A stretch of DNA of 59,553 bases from Sulfurimonas sp. (lineage in GTDB: Bacteria; Campylobacterota; Campylobacteria; Campylobacterales; Sulfurimonadaceae), in assembly GCA_013791885.1 (NCBI GenBank), contig VMSZ01000043.1:1-59553 (forward strand), given 5' to 3'. Under the pieces are notes generated by a model. The model was not told where the DNA came from. It did no database searches and was given only the letters and a program-made list of their open reading frames with translations. The translations under genes and the position numbers were made by a program. This document shows, piece by piece, positions 1 to 9,274 of this stretch (within the stretch, counting starts at the first letter, position 1; each line of letters starts with the position of its first letter).

Positions 1-798
1 GAGGTTTTAAAATCAGTTTATCGTGCCATCAAACGCGAATTAGGGCAGTTTCCGGAGCCTTTTGGATCAAATCTTTATTTGCTAATAGATATGAATATAG
101 TTAATCATAAGACTATAGAAGAATTGGTTCGACGTGCCGTTTTTGCTCACAAGAAATTTAAACATGATTTGATCATAAAAGTTCTCAATCCAGGCAATAT
201 ATCTGTTTTACAATACATTAAACAATTTAGAGATGATAATGTCATTATTGACATAGAATATGATAAAAAAGAGTCAAAAAATTCCTTTTACAGTGATGTA
301 AAAGCTTACCATATCGGTTTAGTTATTGTCTCAAAAGAGATGTTTTCAAACGATAAGATAAGAAAACTACTTTATGCAGCGCATGTGCCTGTTCTAAAAA
401 TTTCAGACCGTCCTTTTGCATCAGTAAAAGATGTAGCACTTATCATGGCCGACAATAGAGATTTGGAAAAAGTCTCTACTACCATCTTCGATATATCTGT
501 CCAGATGGGCTTTAATTTAGAACTTTATAATTATGAAAACGAGCATCAGGAGATAATAGAGCAGGTTGTTGAACATTACAATAATCTTGCAGCTATTTTT
601 TCTAAGTCTATCAAGGTCGTAAAAAGTAATGACAATCCTATAAGAGTACTGAAGAAAAAAGACAACTTTGTTCAAATATTGCCTTTCACAAGCAAGTTAA
701 CAGCAAAAAGAATTTCTTCTCTTTTTTCTACAGATAGTGAAAAACTTTATTATAAACTTGATGATTACCACCAGATTTTCATCCCTATGCAACTCTGA
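1..798 (+). CDS. C-terminal part of a TrkA-like (COG3400-type) protein, 5' truncated by window edge
   Basis: The reading frame is open from the first base, so the gene begins upstream of the window; an internal TTG or ATG near 79-91 is not its real start. The first residues (VLKSVYRAIKRELGQFPEPFG) resemble the end of a TrkA-C domain followed by the downstream region of the Campylobacterota COG3400 family, whose full members are about 450-470 residues; this match is from memory. The rest is soluble alpha/beta sequence with no membrane segment. A role in potassium-channel or nucleotide-sensing regulation is only inference. It stops 68 bases before aroB, so it may share a transcript with it. The family assignment is moderately sure, the function is not. 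Confidence 0.55.
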   Translation, partial: EVLKSVYRAIKRELGQFPEPFGSNLYLLIDMNIVNHKTIEELVRRAVFAHKKFKHDLIIKVLNPGNISVLQYIKQFRDDNVIIDIEYDKKESKNSFYSDVKAYHIGLVIVSKEMFSNDKIRKLLYAAHVPVLKISDRPFASVKDVALIMADNRDLEKVSTTIFDISVQMGFNLELYNYENEHQEIIEQVVEHYNNLAAIFSKSIKVVKSNDNPIRVLKKKDNFVQILPFTSKLTAKRISSLFSTDSEKLYYKLDDYHQIFIPMQL

Positions 799-866
799 TT
801 TAGCTTAGATTTACCCTTATTTGAGTATTATATATCCAATTATAGACTTTATAAATTGGATAAAAA

Positions 867-1919
867 ATGCTAGTAAATATTTCTCTGCAAAGAGTTGTTG
901 ACAACTCTTATGACATCACCATAGACACTCTCCCGAAATTACATTTTGATACAAAGGTAGCCATCGTTACTAATCCTAAAGTTGCCGGTTTGCACCTTGG
1001 CTATCTGCTCAGCAGAATATCCGCAAAAGAGCTTTATATTATCACTGTCCCTGATGGGGAAGAGTATAAAAATCAGCAGAGTGTTGATCTCATTTTAGAA
1101 TCTCTTTTTAATCACCGTTTTAACAGAAAATCTATGCTTATTGCGTTTGGTGGCGGAGTAATTGGAGACATGAGCGGTTATGTTGCAAGTATTTATCAAA
1201 GAGGAATAGATTTTATTCAAATTCCTACGACTCTTTTATCTCAGGTAGATGCGAGTGTTGGTGGAAAAACGGGAATGAATAACTCTTATGGGAAAAACCT
1301 TATCGGTGCTTTTCATCAGCCACGCAGCGTTTATATTGACCCTTATTTTTTAACAACACTTCCGACAAGAGAATTTGGTGCCGGTATAGCTGAAGTTGTT
1401 AAAATGGCAGTGACATTCAACAAAGATTTTTTCGAATTTTTGGAAAGCGCAGATTTAAATAATCCTGCTGTTTTGCAAGAAGCAATTAAGCAGGCAGTTC
1501 AGACAAAAGCCTGGGTAGTAGGAGAAGACGAAAAAGAACACGGGCTTCGTGCCGCTCTTAATTACGGACATACTTTCGGCCATGTTATAGAAAATGAGAC
1601 AAAATATAAAAAATTTCTCCACGGTGAAGCTGTAGCTATCGGTATGGTTATGGCAAATAATACAGCTGTTAAAATGAACTTAATGAGTAAAGAAGAAGCT
1701 CTCAGAGTTGAAAGACTCTTGCAAAAATACAATCTTGCAACAACTTACCTTATCGCAGATGCAGAGAGTTTTTATGAGACATTTTACTTGGATAAAAAAA
1801 GTTCCGATACTTCTATAAAATTTATTTTACCGATTGGAATCGGTGATGTTAAAATAACAGATGAATGCGGCAGAGAGCTTGTGATGGAAGTTCTGCGTGA
1901 ATTTGGAAAAAAAGCATGA
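867..1919 (+). CDS. aroB: 3-dehydroquinate synthase
   Basis: AroB converts DAHP to 3-dehydroquinate, the second step of the shikimate pathway, using NAD and a divalent metal in the cytoplasm. The 350-residue length is normal. The NAD-binding segment GGGVIGDMSGYVAS lies near residue 95, and the metal-binding helices are seen in ALNYGHTFGHVIE and LHGEAVAIGM. The ATG at 867 gives a normal N-terminus (MLVNISLQ). The stop codon overlaps the next start by four bases (ATGA), indicating translational coupling with the mechanosensitive channel gene; the aroB-mscS-mtaB order is also known from Helicobacter and Campylobacter. Confidence 0.95.
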   Translation: MLVNISLQRVVDNSYDITIDTLPKLHFDTKVAIVTNPKVAGLHLGYLLSRISAKELYIITVPDGEEYKNQQSVDLILESLFNHRFNRKSMLIAFGGGVIGDMSGYVASIYQRGIDFIQIPTTLLSQVDASVGGKTGMNNSYGKNLIGAFHQPRSVYIDPYFLTTLPTREFGAGIAEVVKMAVTFNKDFFEFLESADLNNPAVLQEAIKQAVQTKAWVVGEDEKEHGLRAALNYGHTFGHVIENETKYKKFLHGEAVAIGMVMANNTAVKMNLMSKEEALRVERLLQKYNLATTYLIADAESFYETFYLDKKSSDTSIKFILPIGIGDVKITDECGRELVMEVLREFGKKA

Positions 1920-3568
1920 AAAAAAGCTTTTTTTTAATTATATTTTTTTTAGCTTCTGTTTTTGTTCAAGCAGAAGAAGTTCAAAAAACTCAAACTCTCC
2001 AAGAGCAAAATCAAACGCAAACAGCAGATAAACAAGAAGAACTCAGAAAAGAAAAACTCTCCGAGTATCTTTCAAAACTGGAAAAATTAGAACAGGAAAT
2101 CTCAAAAGAAAAAGTTTGGATGAAGAGTTACTCTTCGTATCTTACTTCCATAGAAGTGCGTGACGGTCTTAAAAAAATCAGAGACAGAATCAACTATCTT
2201 AAAAACAGAGGAAGTTCTCTTATTGACAAGGATGAGTTGAATTCTCTGCTCTCAAAAGAGAAAATTCTAGCTTCTCAGATTGATCAGCTTAAAGATAGAG
2301 ACAGTGCTCTTTTCTCTAAGCTTCTTACCCCTCCGGATATTGAAGATATTCCTGCTATTACAAATCCTTTTGATATTTTCAAAGGTATTTCGGTCATTAA
2401 AACTTTCAATGCAGACCTAAATGATTTTGAGCAGAAAAAAGAACAGTTAACTGAACTTATTTCCTTGATTCAAAAAGAAAAAGAGATTTATGATTTGCTT
2501 ATTGAAATAGATACTGAACAAAAGTATTTTGAAGCAGCAAAAGAGAAATCCAAGCAGCTTGATAGATTTGAAATCGCTCTTGAAACAATGATGGTTACGG
2601 CTGAAGTGTATGAAAAAAGACTCGAAGTGATAGAGATAAATATCAACAGAGATATCGAAAAACAGATGTATAGAATTGGAAATATCGGTATTGTTATTTT
2701 AATTGTACTTATAATCTTTTCACTCTTGAAATTTGTCATCAAAAAATATATTACGGACAATGACAGATTTTATATGGCCAATAAAATCATTAATTTTGTC
2801 AATGTGACACTGATAATTTTAATTCTTTTCTTTAATTACATAGAAAATGTCAACTATCTAGTCACTATTCTTGGATTTGCTTCTGCGGGTATCGCGATTG
2901 CCATGAAAGACTGGTTTATGAGCATACTCGGCTGGCTTGTCATAGTTTTTGGTGGGAGTATTCATGTCGGTGATAGAATAAGAGTGGTAATGGATGGCAC
3001 AGAATACGTTGGTGATGTTATGGATATCTCACTTTTACGTATGACTCTGCTTGAAGATGTAACACTTACGACATATATCAGCAACAGACGTGCCGGACGT
3101 ATTATTTTTATACCAAACAACTATGTATTTACGAGAATGATTGCCAACTACTCACACTCTTCACTTAAAACAGTCTGGGACGGAATAGATATTACTATTA
3201 CGTTTGAATCCAATCATAAAAAAGCGATGCATATTTGTAAGGTTATAACCAAAAAATACTCAAAAGGGTATACAGACATTACAAGAAAACAGCTCAATAA
3301 AATCAGAAGCCATTACAGTCTGAAAAACACCAACGTTGAACCTAGAATTTTTTCTTTTATAGAACCAAACGGAATAGCTATAAGCTCTTGGTATTTAACT
3401 AACGCTTATGCCACGCTGACGCTCAGAAGTATTATCTCAACGGAAATTATCGATGCGTTTAACTGCGAAGAAGATATTGTAATTGCATATCCTACGCAAA
3501 AACTGCATATTCAAGGTCCATCTAAAAAAGAGCCGCCATTAAATGCAAATGAAACTGAGGCAAGTTAA
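1916..3568 (+). CDS. MscS-family mechanosensitive ion channel with long periplasmic N-terminus
   Basis: This is a 550-residue inner-membrane protein. It begins with a signal peptide (KKSFFLIIFFLASVFVQAEE), followed by a long coiled-coil region rich in K/E/Q to about residue 250, then transmembrane segments near 254-274 and 289-305, and the MscS pore helix (FASAGIAIAMKDWFMSILGW) with the following beta domain (GDRIRVVMDGTEYVGDVMDISLLRM). MscS channels open under membrane tension and release solutes on osmotic downshock. The extended periplasmic coiled coil is of the MscK-like type. It overlaps aroB by four bases and abuts mtaB without a gap, so it belongs to one operon. Confidence 0.9.
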   Translation: MKKSFFLIIFFLASVFVQAEEVQKTQTLQEQNQTQTADKQEELRKEKLSEYLSKLEKLEQEISKEKVWMKSYSSYLTSIEVRDGLKKIRDRINYLKNRGSSLIDKDELNSLLSKEKILASQIDQLKDRDSALFSKLLTPPDIEDIPAITNPFDIFKGISVIKTFNADLNDFEQKKEQLTELISLIQKEKEIYDLLIEIDTEQKYFEAAKEKSKQLDRFEIALETMMVTAEVYEKRLEVIEININRDIEKQMYRIGNIGIVILIVLIIFSLLKFVIKKYITDNDRFYMANKIINFVNVTLIILILFFNYIENVNYLVTILGFASAGIAIAMKDWFMSILGWLVIVFGGSIHVGDRIRVVMDGTEYVGDVMDISLLRMTLLEDVTLTTYISNRRAGRIIFIPNNYVFTRMIANYSHSSLKTVWDGIDITITFESNHKKAMHICKVITKKYSKGYTDITRKQLNKIRSHYSLKNTNVEPRIFSFIEPNGIAISSWYLTNAYATLTLRSIISTEIIDAFNCEEDIVIAYPTQKLHIQGPSKKEPPLNANETEAS

Positions 3569-4816
3569 ATGAGAAAAAAAGTATATTTTAAAACTTTTGG
3601 CTGCAGAACAAACCTTTATGATTCTCAAGTGATGATGAGTTCGCTCAAAGAGTATGATATTACACAAGATGAGTCAGAAGCTGATGTTGTTGTTATTAAC
3701 TCTTGTACGGTCACAAATGGGGCAGATACGCATGTCCGTTCATATATTTCCCAAATAGAAAAAACTTCTGATGTAAAAATATTTTTAACAGGATGCGGAG
3801 CGCATACAAAGGGAGAAAAACTCCTAAGTGAAAAAAGAGTTCACGGCGTTTTTGGACAGAGTGAAAAACAGAAGATAGACTTTATGCTCTCAAAAGAGCA
3901 GCCGTTTTATGATCCGGGTGATTTAAACCACATAGATGACGTAATTGTGGATGATTTTATAGGCAAAAGCAGGGCGTTTATTAAAATTCAGGAAGGGTGT
4001 AATTTTAGATGTTCTTACTGCATCATTCCATATGTGCGCGGTGATGCAAGAAGTATGGATGAGGGTAAAATTTTAGAACAAATCTCAAGACTTGCCTTAA
4101 ACGGTTTTGGCGAGTTTATTCTTACCGGTACAAATGTAGGAAGTTACGGGCAAGATACTAAAACTTCTCTTGCCAAACTCATGAAGAAAATTTCTCAAAT
4201 CCGCGGTGTCAGACGTATCCGCGTCGGGAGTATTGAACCTATTCAGATGAGCGATGAGTTTAAAGAAATACTCGATGAACCTTGGCTGGAAAAACATCTG
4301 CATATTGCCCTCCAACACACTTCGCCGACTATGCTGAAACTTATGAACAGAAGAAATGTCTACAAGCAAGACAGAGAACTTTTTGAGTTTTTGAGCAACA
4401 AAGGCTATGCGATTGGTACGGATTTTATTACCGGTCATCCTGGAGAGAGTGCTGAGTTATGGAAAGAAGCTATGCTAAACGCAGCAGAACTTCCCTTGAC
4501 GCATTTGCATGCGTTTACTTACTCTAAACGCGACACAACTCCATCAGCAACAATGAAGCCGGAAGTAAGCGGCAGTCTTGCAAAAGAGAGACTGCATGAA
4601 TTAGAAGCTCTTATAAAAGCAAAGAATTATGCTTTTAGAAAAACTTCAAATAAAGAACTTGAAGTTTTAGTTGAGAGTTTCAAAGATGGTCTTTATCATG
4701 GCTTTGATCAGAACTTTAACAAAATAGCTATAAAATCAGAAGATGATTTACTTGGCAACTGGGTAAATATACAAAATTATGAAGTCCAAGAGGAAGGAAA
4801 TTATGCTCAACTCTAA
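3569..4816 (+). CDS. mtaB: tRNA N6-threonylcarbamoyladenosine methylthiotransferase (MtaB)
   Basis: MtaB is a radical-SAM enzyme that adds a 2-methylthio group to t6A37 in ANN-decoding tRNAs. The N-terminal MTTase domain carries three conserved cysteines (C12, C46, C76) for one Fe-S cluster. The radical-SAM motif CNFRCSYC provides C144, C148 and C151 for the SAM cluster. A C-terminal TRAM-like region follows. The length of 415 residues and the FKTFGCRTNLYDS start are typical of MtaB rather than MiaB or RimO. It starts right after the MscS stop and overlaps the FtsH-like gene. Confidence 0.9.
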   Translation: MRKKVYFKTFGCRTNLYDSQVMMSSLKEYDITQDESEADVVVINSCTVTNGADTHVRSYISQIEKTSDVKIFLTGCGAHTKGEKLLSEKRVHGVFGQSEKQKIDFMLSKEQPFYDPGDLNHIDDVIVDDFIGKSRAFIKIQEGCNFRCSYCIIPYVRGDARSMDEGKILEQISRLALNGFGEFILTGTNVGSYGQDTKTSLAKLMKKISQIRGVRRIRVGSIEPIQMSDEFKEILDEPWLEKHLHIALQHTSPTMLKLMNRRNVYKQDRELFEFLSNKGYAIGTDFITGHPGESAELWKEAMLNAAELPLTHLHAFTYSKRDTTPSATMKPEVSGSLAKERLHELEALIKAKNYAFRKTSNKELEVLVESFKDGLYHGFDQNFNKIAIKSEDDLLGNWVNIQNYEVQEEGNYAQL

Positions 4817-6449
4817 AACCAATAGAATCATTCTTTTAGTCTCTGCGTTTTTTATTATTGCTCTCATTTTATTTGCAGTTTTCAGGGATAATGCTAGTTT
4901 CATAACGCTCAAAAATGCTGAGGAAATTTTAAAAAATAATAGTGTTGAAAAAGTTGTTGTAACAAAAGAGTATGTATACCTCAAAACAAAAAAAGATTTT
5001 TATAAAATCGCATCATCTCAAGTTACCCCAAAAATGTTTGTTGATTATAAAGTTGAAGTAGGAAGTGATTCCAATTTTATTGTATACGCTCTGTATTTAG
5101 TGCTTATTTTAGGTTTAGGTTCTCTTGCGTTTAAGTGGTTAGAAAAAAGAAATTTTCAATTTTTAAATACAAACGCAGCAAGACCAAGTTCGAATTTAAA
5201 TACCGATGCTTCTGCGCCTATTGAAGCGATTAAAAGTGATGTCACCTTCAGTGATATTGGCGGTATTGCCGATGTTAAAATGGAACTTGAAGAGATTATA
5301 GATTTTATGAGAAATCCAAAACGTTACAAAAGTTTTGGAGCAAGACTGCCTCGCGGAGTTTTGTTAGTCGGCCCTCCCGGAGTTGGAAAAACGATGATAG
5401 CAAAAGCAGTGGCGTACGAATCAGGCGTGCCGTTTTACTATCAAAGCGGGGCATCTTTTGTGCAAATATACGTTGGTATGGGCGCGATGCGCGTACATGA
5501 GCTTTTCGCCGCTGCAAAAAAGAATGCACCTGCTATCATCTTTATTGATGAGATAGATGCCGTTGGTAAAAAACGCGACGGACAAAGAAATGATGAGCGA
5601 GAAGCGACACTCAATCAGCTGCTAACAGAAATGGACGGTTTTGAAGGTTCAAGCGGAGTGATTGTTTTAGCCGCAACCAATAAGATTGAAGTCCTTGATT
5701 CGGCGCTTCTACGTGCGGGAAGATTTGATAGAAGAATATTTGTGGAATTGCCGACAAAAAGTGAGCGTGAGGCTATTCTTTCGAAATATTTGGAAAAAGT
5801 GCCTCATGAACTAGATGTAAAAACTGTTGCAAATATGACAGTCGGTTTTAACGGAGCTTCACTGGCAGCTTTGGTTAACGAAGCAGCACTTCTTTCCTTG
5901 CGACAAAAAGACTTTAAAGTGACTATTGAGCATTTTCATCAAGTCAAAGATAAAGTTATGTTTGGAAAGAAAAAACTTTTAATTTTAAGCGAAGAACAAA
6001 AAAAATACCGCATTACTTATCAGGCAGCTAAAGCTGTTTGCGCAACTTATTTTGATTTGGCGTTTGAAAAGCTTATGCTTTCAAATGAAAAACTGACACC
6101 TACGACAAATGAGCCGCTTATTAAACACGAACTTGAGGCGAGAATAAAAATGCTTCTCTCCGGAATTGCAGCTTGTTCTATTAAGTATAACGAGCATGCA
6201 AGCTCTGCCAAAGATGATTTAGATGAAGCAAAAGAGCTTACGAAAAAGATGCTTGAAGAGTACGGAATGGGTATGTCACTCATTCAGCATCAAAAAGAAG
6301 AGGATGTCCACATTCAAAGACTTTACGGTGAAACGAAACAGCTTTTAGAATCTATGATAGTTGTTGTCAATCTTGTGGAAAAAGTACTCTATGAACGTGA
6401 GAGCATTACAAAAGAAGAAGTGAAAAAGTATCTAGATGAAGTTCTTTAG
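4803..6449 (+). CDS. FtsH-like AAA+ membrane ATPase with degenerate protease motif
   Basis: The protein has FtsH architecture: an N-terminal membrane segment (about residues 8-27), a short periplasmic loop, a second membrane segment near 93-112, an AAA+ module with Walker A GPPGVGKT near 190, pore motif FVQIYVG, Walker [10 protein letters not shown] near 245-252 and the SRH ending GRFDRR, then an M41-like helical C-terminus. The zinc motif HEAGH of FtsH is replaced by YQAAK (6018-6032), so proteolysis is not expected, though the later DDLDEA acidic segment is kept. I chose ATG 4803, preceded by an AGAGGAAGG-type site, over an in-frame ATG at 4779 inside mtaB. It corresponds in position to the extra ftsH homologue next to mtaB in Helicobacter (recalled). 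Likely role: unfoldase or membrane chaperone (inference). Confidence 0.85.
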   Translation: MLNSKTNRIILLVSAFFIIALILFAVFRDNASFITLKNAEEILKNNSVEKVVVTKEYVYLKTKKDFYKIASSQVTPKMFVDYKVEVGSDSNFIVYALYLVLILGLGSLAFKWLEKRNFQFLNTNAARPSSNLNTDASAPIEAIKSDVTFSDIGGIADVKMELEEIIDFMRNPKRYKSFGARLPRGVLLVGPPGVGKTMIAKAVAYESGVPFYYQSGASFVQIYVGMGAMRVHELFAAAKKNAPAIIFIDEIDAVGKKRDGQRNDEREATLNQLLTEMDGFEGSSGVIVLAATNKIEVLDSALLRAGRFDRRIFVELPTKSEREAILSKYLEKVPHELDVKTVANMTVGFNGASLAALVNEAALLSLRQKDFKVTIEHFHQVKDKVMFGKKKLLILSEEQKKYRITYQAAKAVCATYFDLAFEKLMLSNEKLTPTTNEPLIKHELEARIKMLLSGIAACSIKYNEHASSAKDDLDEAKELTKKMLEEYGMGMSLIQHQKEEDVHIQRLYGETKQLLESMIVVVNLVEKVLYERESITKEEVKKYLDEVL

Positions 6450-6957
6450 CGGATTTTCCTTAAGAGATGAATCCTATCTTTTTGAGGATTTTATACAAGA
6501 GACCCAGTACTGCGTTTGCGGTTTTAGTTATGGAGCCATTAAAGCTTTAAAACATACTCAAGAGTTACGAAAAAGAGGGCAGAGAGTTGATAGATTGCAG
6601 CTTTTTTCACCCGCATTTTTTCAAACAAAATCTCAGAAATTCAAAAGGCTCCAGACTCTCGCTTATGGTATAAGTAAAGAAGCCTATTTGGAGCAATTTA
6701 TCAACTCTTGTTTCTTGCCATATAAACGCAAAGAAGTTTTAGATACGGAAACATCAATTGAAGAGCTTGAAGAGCTTTTAGATTATAAGTGGTTACTTTC
6801 AGATTTGGTTCCACTTCGTGATGCGGGAGTGAAAATTGAGGTTTATCTCGGTGGTGAAGATAAAATAATAGATGTTGAAGCCGCAAGAGAATTTTTTCTG
6901 CGCGCGGCAACTGTGACATACATAAAAAACGCAAACCATTTTTTGCAAATTGATTAG
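6436..6957 (+). CDS. bioV: Pimeloyl-ACP methyl ester esterase, BioV type
   Basis: BioV frees pimeloyl-ACP from its methyl ester, the gatekeeping step of biotin precursor synthesis in Helicobacter and relatives that lack BioH. The 173-residue protein is a short alpha/beta hydrolase: nucleophile elbow GFSYG with Ser31, a characteristic LQLFSPAFFQ segment, a candidate acid in GGEDKIID and a C-terminal His in ANHFLQ. It starts inside the 3' end of the FtsH-like gene (14-base overlap) and is followed closely by mogA. No other biotin gene is visible here, so the assignment rests on family resemblance. Confidence 0.75.
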   Translation: MKFFSGFSLRDESYLFEDFIQETQYCVCGFSYGAIKALKHTQELRKRGQRVDRLQLFSPAFFQTKSQKFKRLQTLAYGISKEAYLEQFINSCFLPYKRKEVLDTETSIEELEELLDYKWLLSDLVPLRDAGVKIEVYLGGEDKIIDVEAAREFFLRAATVTYIKNANHFLQID

Positions 6958-6966
6958 GAGATGATA

Positions 6967-7500
6967 TTGAGTGAAATAAAAATAGGTGTAATAACTGCAA
7001 GTGACAGAGCAAGCAAGGGTATTTATGAAGATATTTCCGGTGTTGCAATTCAGGACACTATGAAAGATTATTTAAAAAGTGAATTTGAAATAGTATATAG
7101 ATGCATCCCAGATGAGCAGGATGTCCTCGAAGCAACAATGAAAGAGTTGTGCGACGAAGCAGGGTGTTGTTTAGTTGTTACAACCGGTGGAACAGGTCCG
7201 GCACTTCGTGATGTGACACCGGAAGCAACTGAAAACGTTTGCCAAAAAATGATGCCCGGTTTTGGTGAACTTATGCGCCAAGTAAGCCTACAGTATGTTC
7301 CAACAGCTATACTTTCTCGTCAAACAGCAGGAATACGGGGGAAAAGTTTGATTATTAATTTACCGGGTAAACCAAAATCTATTCGTGAGTGTCTCGATGC
7401 AGTTTTTCCGGCTGTGCCTTATTGTATAGATTTGATAGAAGGTCCATATATTGAAACAAATGAAGAGGTCATGAAAGCCTTTAGACCTAAGGCAAAGTAG
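6967..7500 (+). CDS. mogA: Molybdopterin adenylyltransferase
   Basis: MogA adenylates molybdopterin before molybdenum insertion in Moco synthesis. Seen here are the start region KIGVITASDRASKG, the substrate-binding VTTGGTGPALRDVTPEAT and the later INLPGKPKSIRECL, all typical of MogA/MoaB. I prefer the TTG at 6967, which lies six bases after the AGGAG at 6956-6960; the ATG at 6961 touches that site and is too close. It ends exactly where the convergent xth gene ends, with no spacer and no obvious terminator. Confidence 0.9.
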   Translation: MSEIKIGVITASDRASKGIYEDISGVAIQDTMKDYLKSEFEIVYRCIPDEQDVLEATMKELCDEAGCCLVVTTGGTGPALRDVTPEATENVCQKMMPGFGELMRQVSLQYVPTAILSRQTAGIRGKSLIINLPGKPKSIRECLDAVFPAVPYCIDLIEGPYIETNEEVMKAFRPKAK

Positions 7501-8277
7501 TTAAATACTAAGTCTGATTCCAACTGGACAGTGGTCTGAACCTTCGATATAGTCAAGTATAAATGCATCTTCAAGGTTTTCGGCTAAATCTTCGGAGATG
7601 AAAAAGTAATCTATTCTCCAGCCAACGTTGTTGAGTCTTGCAGATGCTCGGTAAGACCACCAACTATATCTATCAATTTCGTCACCATTTACATATCTAA
7701 AGGTGTCAATATATCCGTGATCTAAGAGTTTGTCTATCCATTCCCTTTCAATCGGTAAAAAGCCCGAAGTTTTAGAATTTGCTTTTGGATTTTTAAGATC
7801 TATCTCTTTGTGGGCTGTATTGACATCACCACAGATAATGATAGATTTTCCTTCTTCACGCAACGCTTCACAGTGTGCCAAAAAGTCATCATAAAACTTC
7901 ATCTTGTGCGCAAGTCTCTCCTCATCTTTTTGCCCATTTGGAAAGTAGACGTTAAAAAGTGCTATATCACCGTAGTGTGTTTCAACTATGCGTCCTTCAG
8001 CCGTTGTGTCTACATGCTGGCAGATAGAACTGTAATCACTTTGTAAAACGCTCCAGGTCATTGTTCCGCTATAGCCTTTTTTTGCAGCAGAGTTTACCAA
8101 GGTGTCTACATACTCTTTTTCAAATAGATTGTCTGGTATTTGCTCCTCAAGGGCCTTTATTTCTTGAAGACATAAGATGTCAGTTTGTCGCTCATCTATC
8201 CATTTTAGAGCTTCTTTGTTCGCTACGGCACGAATTCCGTTGACATTCCATGATATGATTTCGATTGAGTTTGACAT
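7501..8277 (-). CDS. xth: Exodeoxyribonuclease III family apurinic/apyrimidinic endonuclease
   Basis: This enzyme incises DNA 5' to abasic sites and has 3'-phosphodiesterase/exonuclease activity in base-excision repair. The 258-residue protein contains the full EEP nuclease set: SWNVNGIRA at the N-terminus, the metal ligand in LQEIKA, the catalytic segment GDVNTAHKEIDL and the C-terminal GSDHCPVGI. It is monocistronic here, convergent with mogA; the two stop codons abut at 7500/7501. Its upstream region (8278-8382) has no clear promoter that I can defend. Confidence 0.92.
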   Translation of the reverse strand: MSNSIEIISWNVNGIRAVANKEALKWIDERQTDILCLQEIKALEEQIPDNLFEKEYVDTLVNSAAKKGYSGTMTWSVLQSDYSSICQHVDTTAEGRIVETHYGDIALFNVYFPNGQKDEERLAHKMKFYDDFLAHCEALREEGKSIIICGDVNTAHKEIDLKNPKANSKTSGFLPIEREWIDKLLDHGYIDTFRYVNGDEIDRYSWWSYRASARLNNVGWRIDYFFISEDLAENLEDAFILDYIEGSDHCPVGIRLSI

Positions 8278-8351
8278 GATGATTCCATTAGAGTTAGTTT
8301 AGTGAAAAATGAAAGGGTATTAAAAAAATACTGAGGCAGAGATAAACGCAG

Positions 8352-8373
8352 CCAAAGGAATTGCTTCCTTTGG
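8352..8373 (-). terminator. Hairpin after the sdhABE operon
   Basis: A perfect 9-bp stem (CCAAAGGAA / TTCCTTTGG) with a four-base loop lies ten bases past the stop codon of the last sdh gene. Only a weak T-rich stretch follows on the minus strand, so termination may be partial or the hairpin may protect the mRNA 3' end. An AAACGCAG word lies just beside it at 8344-8351. Confidence 0.55.
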
Positions 8374-8382
8374 TGTATTAAA

Positions 8383-9264
8383 TTAAATGAAATTTACTTT
8401 CGTAATGTGGTGTTTTAGACCTAGTTGCTCAGAAGAACAACCAAGAGCAAGACCTAGCATTTGCTGCATATGAAGAACCGGAAGAGAAACTTCACGGCCA
8501 ATAGCTTCAGAAGCGTGACCAGTTTGTGTATCAAGTTTAAGATGACAAAGAGGACAAGGTGTTACCATCCAGTCTGCATTGTTATCCATAGCACCTGCGA
8601 TTGCGTTTCCTGTCAAAATTGATGCAGTACGAGGCGCTTGAAGTTCAACGTGGAAACCACAACATTTGTTTTTTTCTTCATAATCTACAGTCATACCGCC
8701 GCAAGCGACAATTAAATCATCAAGTGAAGTAGGGCGATACGCATTTTCCGGTTTTTTATGCGTTTCATTTTGAAGTTCAGAAGGACGGATATTGTGACAT
8801 CCGTAAAATGGTGCAATGTTGAATTGGCTGAGAGGCGTTACTACCATTTCTTTGATTTTATCTAGACCAAAATCATCTATAATTGCATATAAAAAGTGAG
8901 TTACAGCAGAAGTGCCTTTGTATTCTAAACCAACTTCACCCAGTTTTTCGTTTACCTTTGTTTTTAACTCTGCATTGTTATCTAAACGATGTTTTGTCAT
9001 TGCAGTATTGAGCTGACATGTGTTACATATAGTAACCATTGTAAGTCCATGTTTTTCTGCATAAGCGATATTTCTGGCGTTTAGAACCAAAGATAAAAAG
9101 TCGTCATAATCTTGTAGGTGAGAAGCTCCACAGCATGACGCTTCCACGAGTTCAATAAGTTCAATCCCAAGTTTATCAGCCACAGCCAGAGTAGACATCA
9201 TCTGCTCAGGAGTACTTTGTTTAGCAGTACAACCTGTAAAAAGTGCATATTTTAATTTTTTCAT
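8383..9264 (-). CDS. sdhE: SdhE/MfrE-type CCG-domain subunit of succinate dehydrogenase/fumarate reductase
   Basis: This third subunit replaces the haem-binding membrane anchor of classical complexes. It has two CCG (heterodisulfide-reductase HdrB-like) cysteine clusters: C12, C44-C45-G46, C80/C83 and C156, C201-C202-G203, C237/C240. These are expected to hold a special 4Fe-4S cluster and to pass electrons to or from (methyl)menaquinone. No transmembrane helix is present, so attachment is probably by amphipathic helices. It lies ten bases after the iron-sulfur subunit gene. Family known as SdhABE or MfrABE in Campylobacter, Wolinella and some archaea; the direction of catalysis is not shown by sequence. 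Confidence 0.88.
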   Translation of the reverse strand: MKKLKYALFTGCTAKQSTPEQMMSTLAVADKLGIELIELVEASCCGASHLQDYDDFLSLVLNARNIAYAEKHGLTMVTICNTCQLNTAMTKHRLDNNAELKTKVNEKLGEVGLEYKGTSAVTHFLYAIIDDFGLDKIKEMVVTPLSQFNIAPFYGCHNIRPSELQNETHKKPENAYRPTSLDDLIVACGGMTVDYEEKNKCCGFHVELQAPRTASILTGNAIAGAMDNNADWMVTPCPLCHLKLDTQTGHASEAIGREVSLPVLHMQQMLGLALGCSSEQLGLKHHITKVNFI

Positions 9265-9274
9265 ATCTTTACTC

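Noticed and set aside
4779-4802. Earlier start for the FtsH-like gene
   Set aside because: It lies deep inside mtaB with no ribosome site, while ATG 4803 has a strong AGAGGAAGG-type site.
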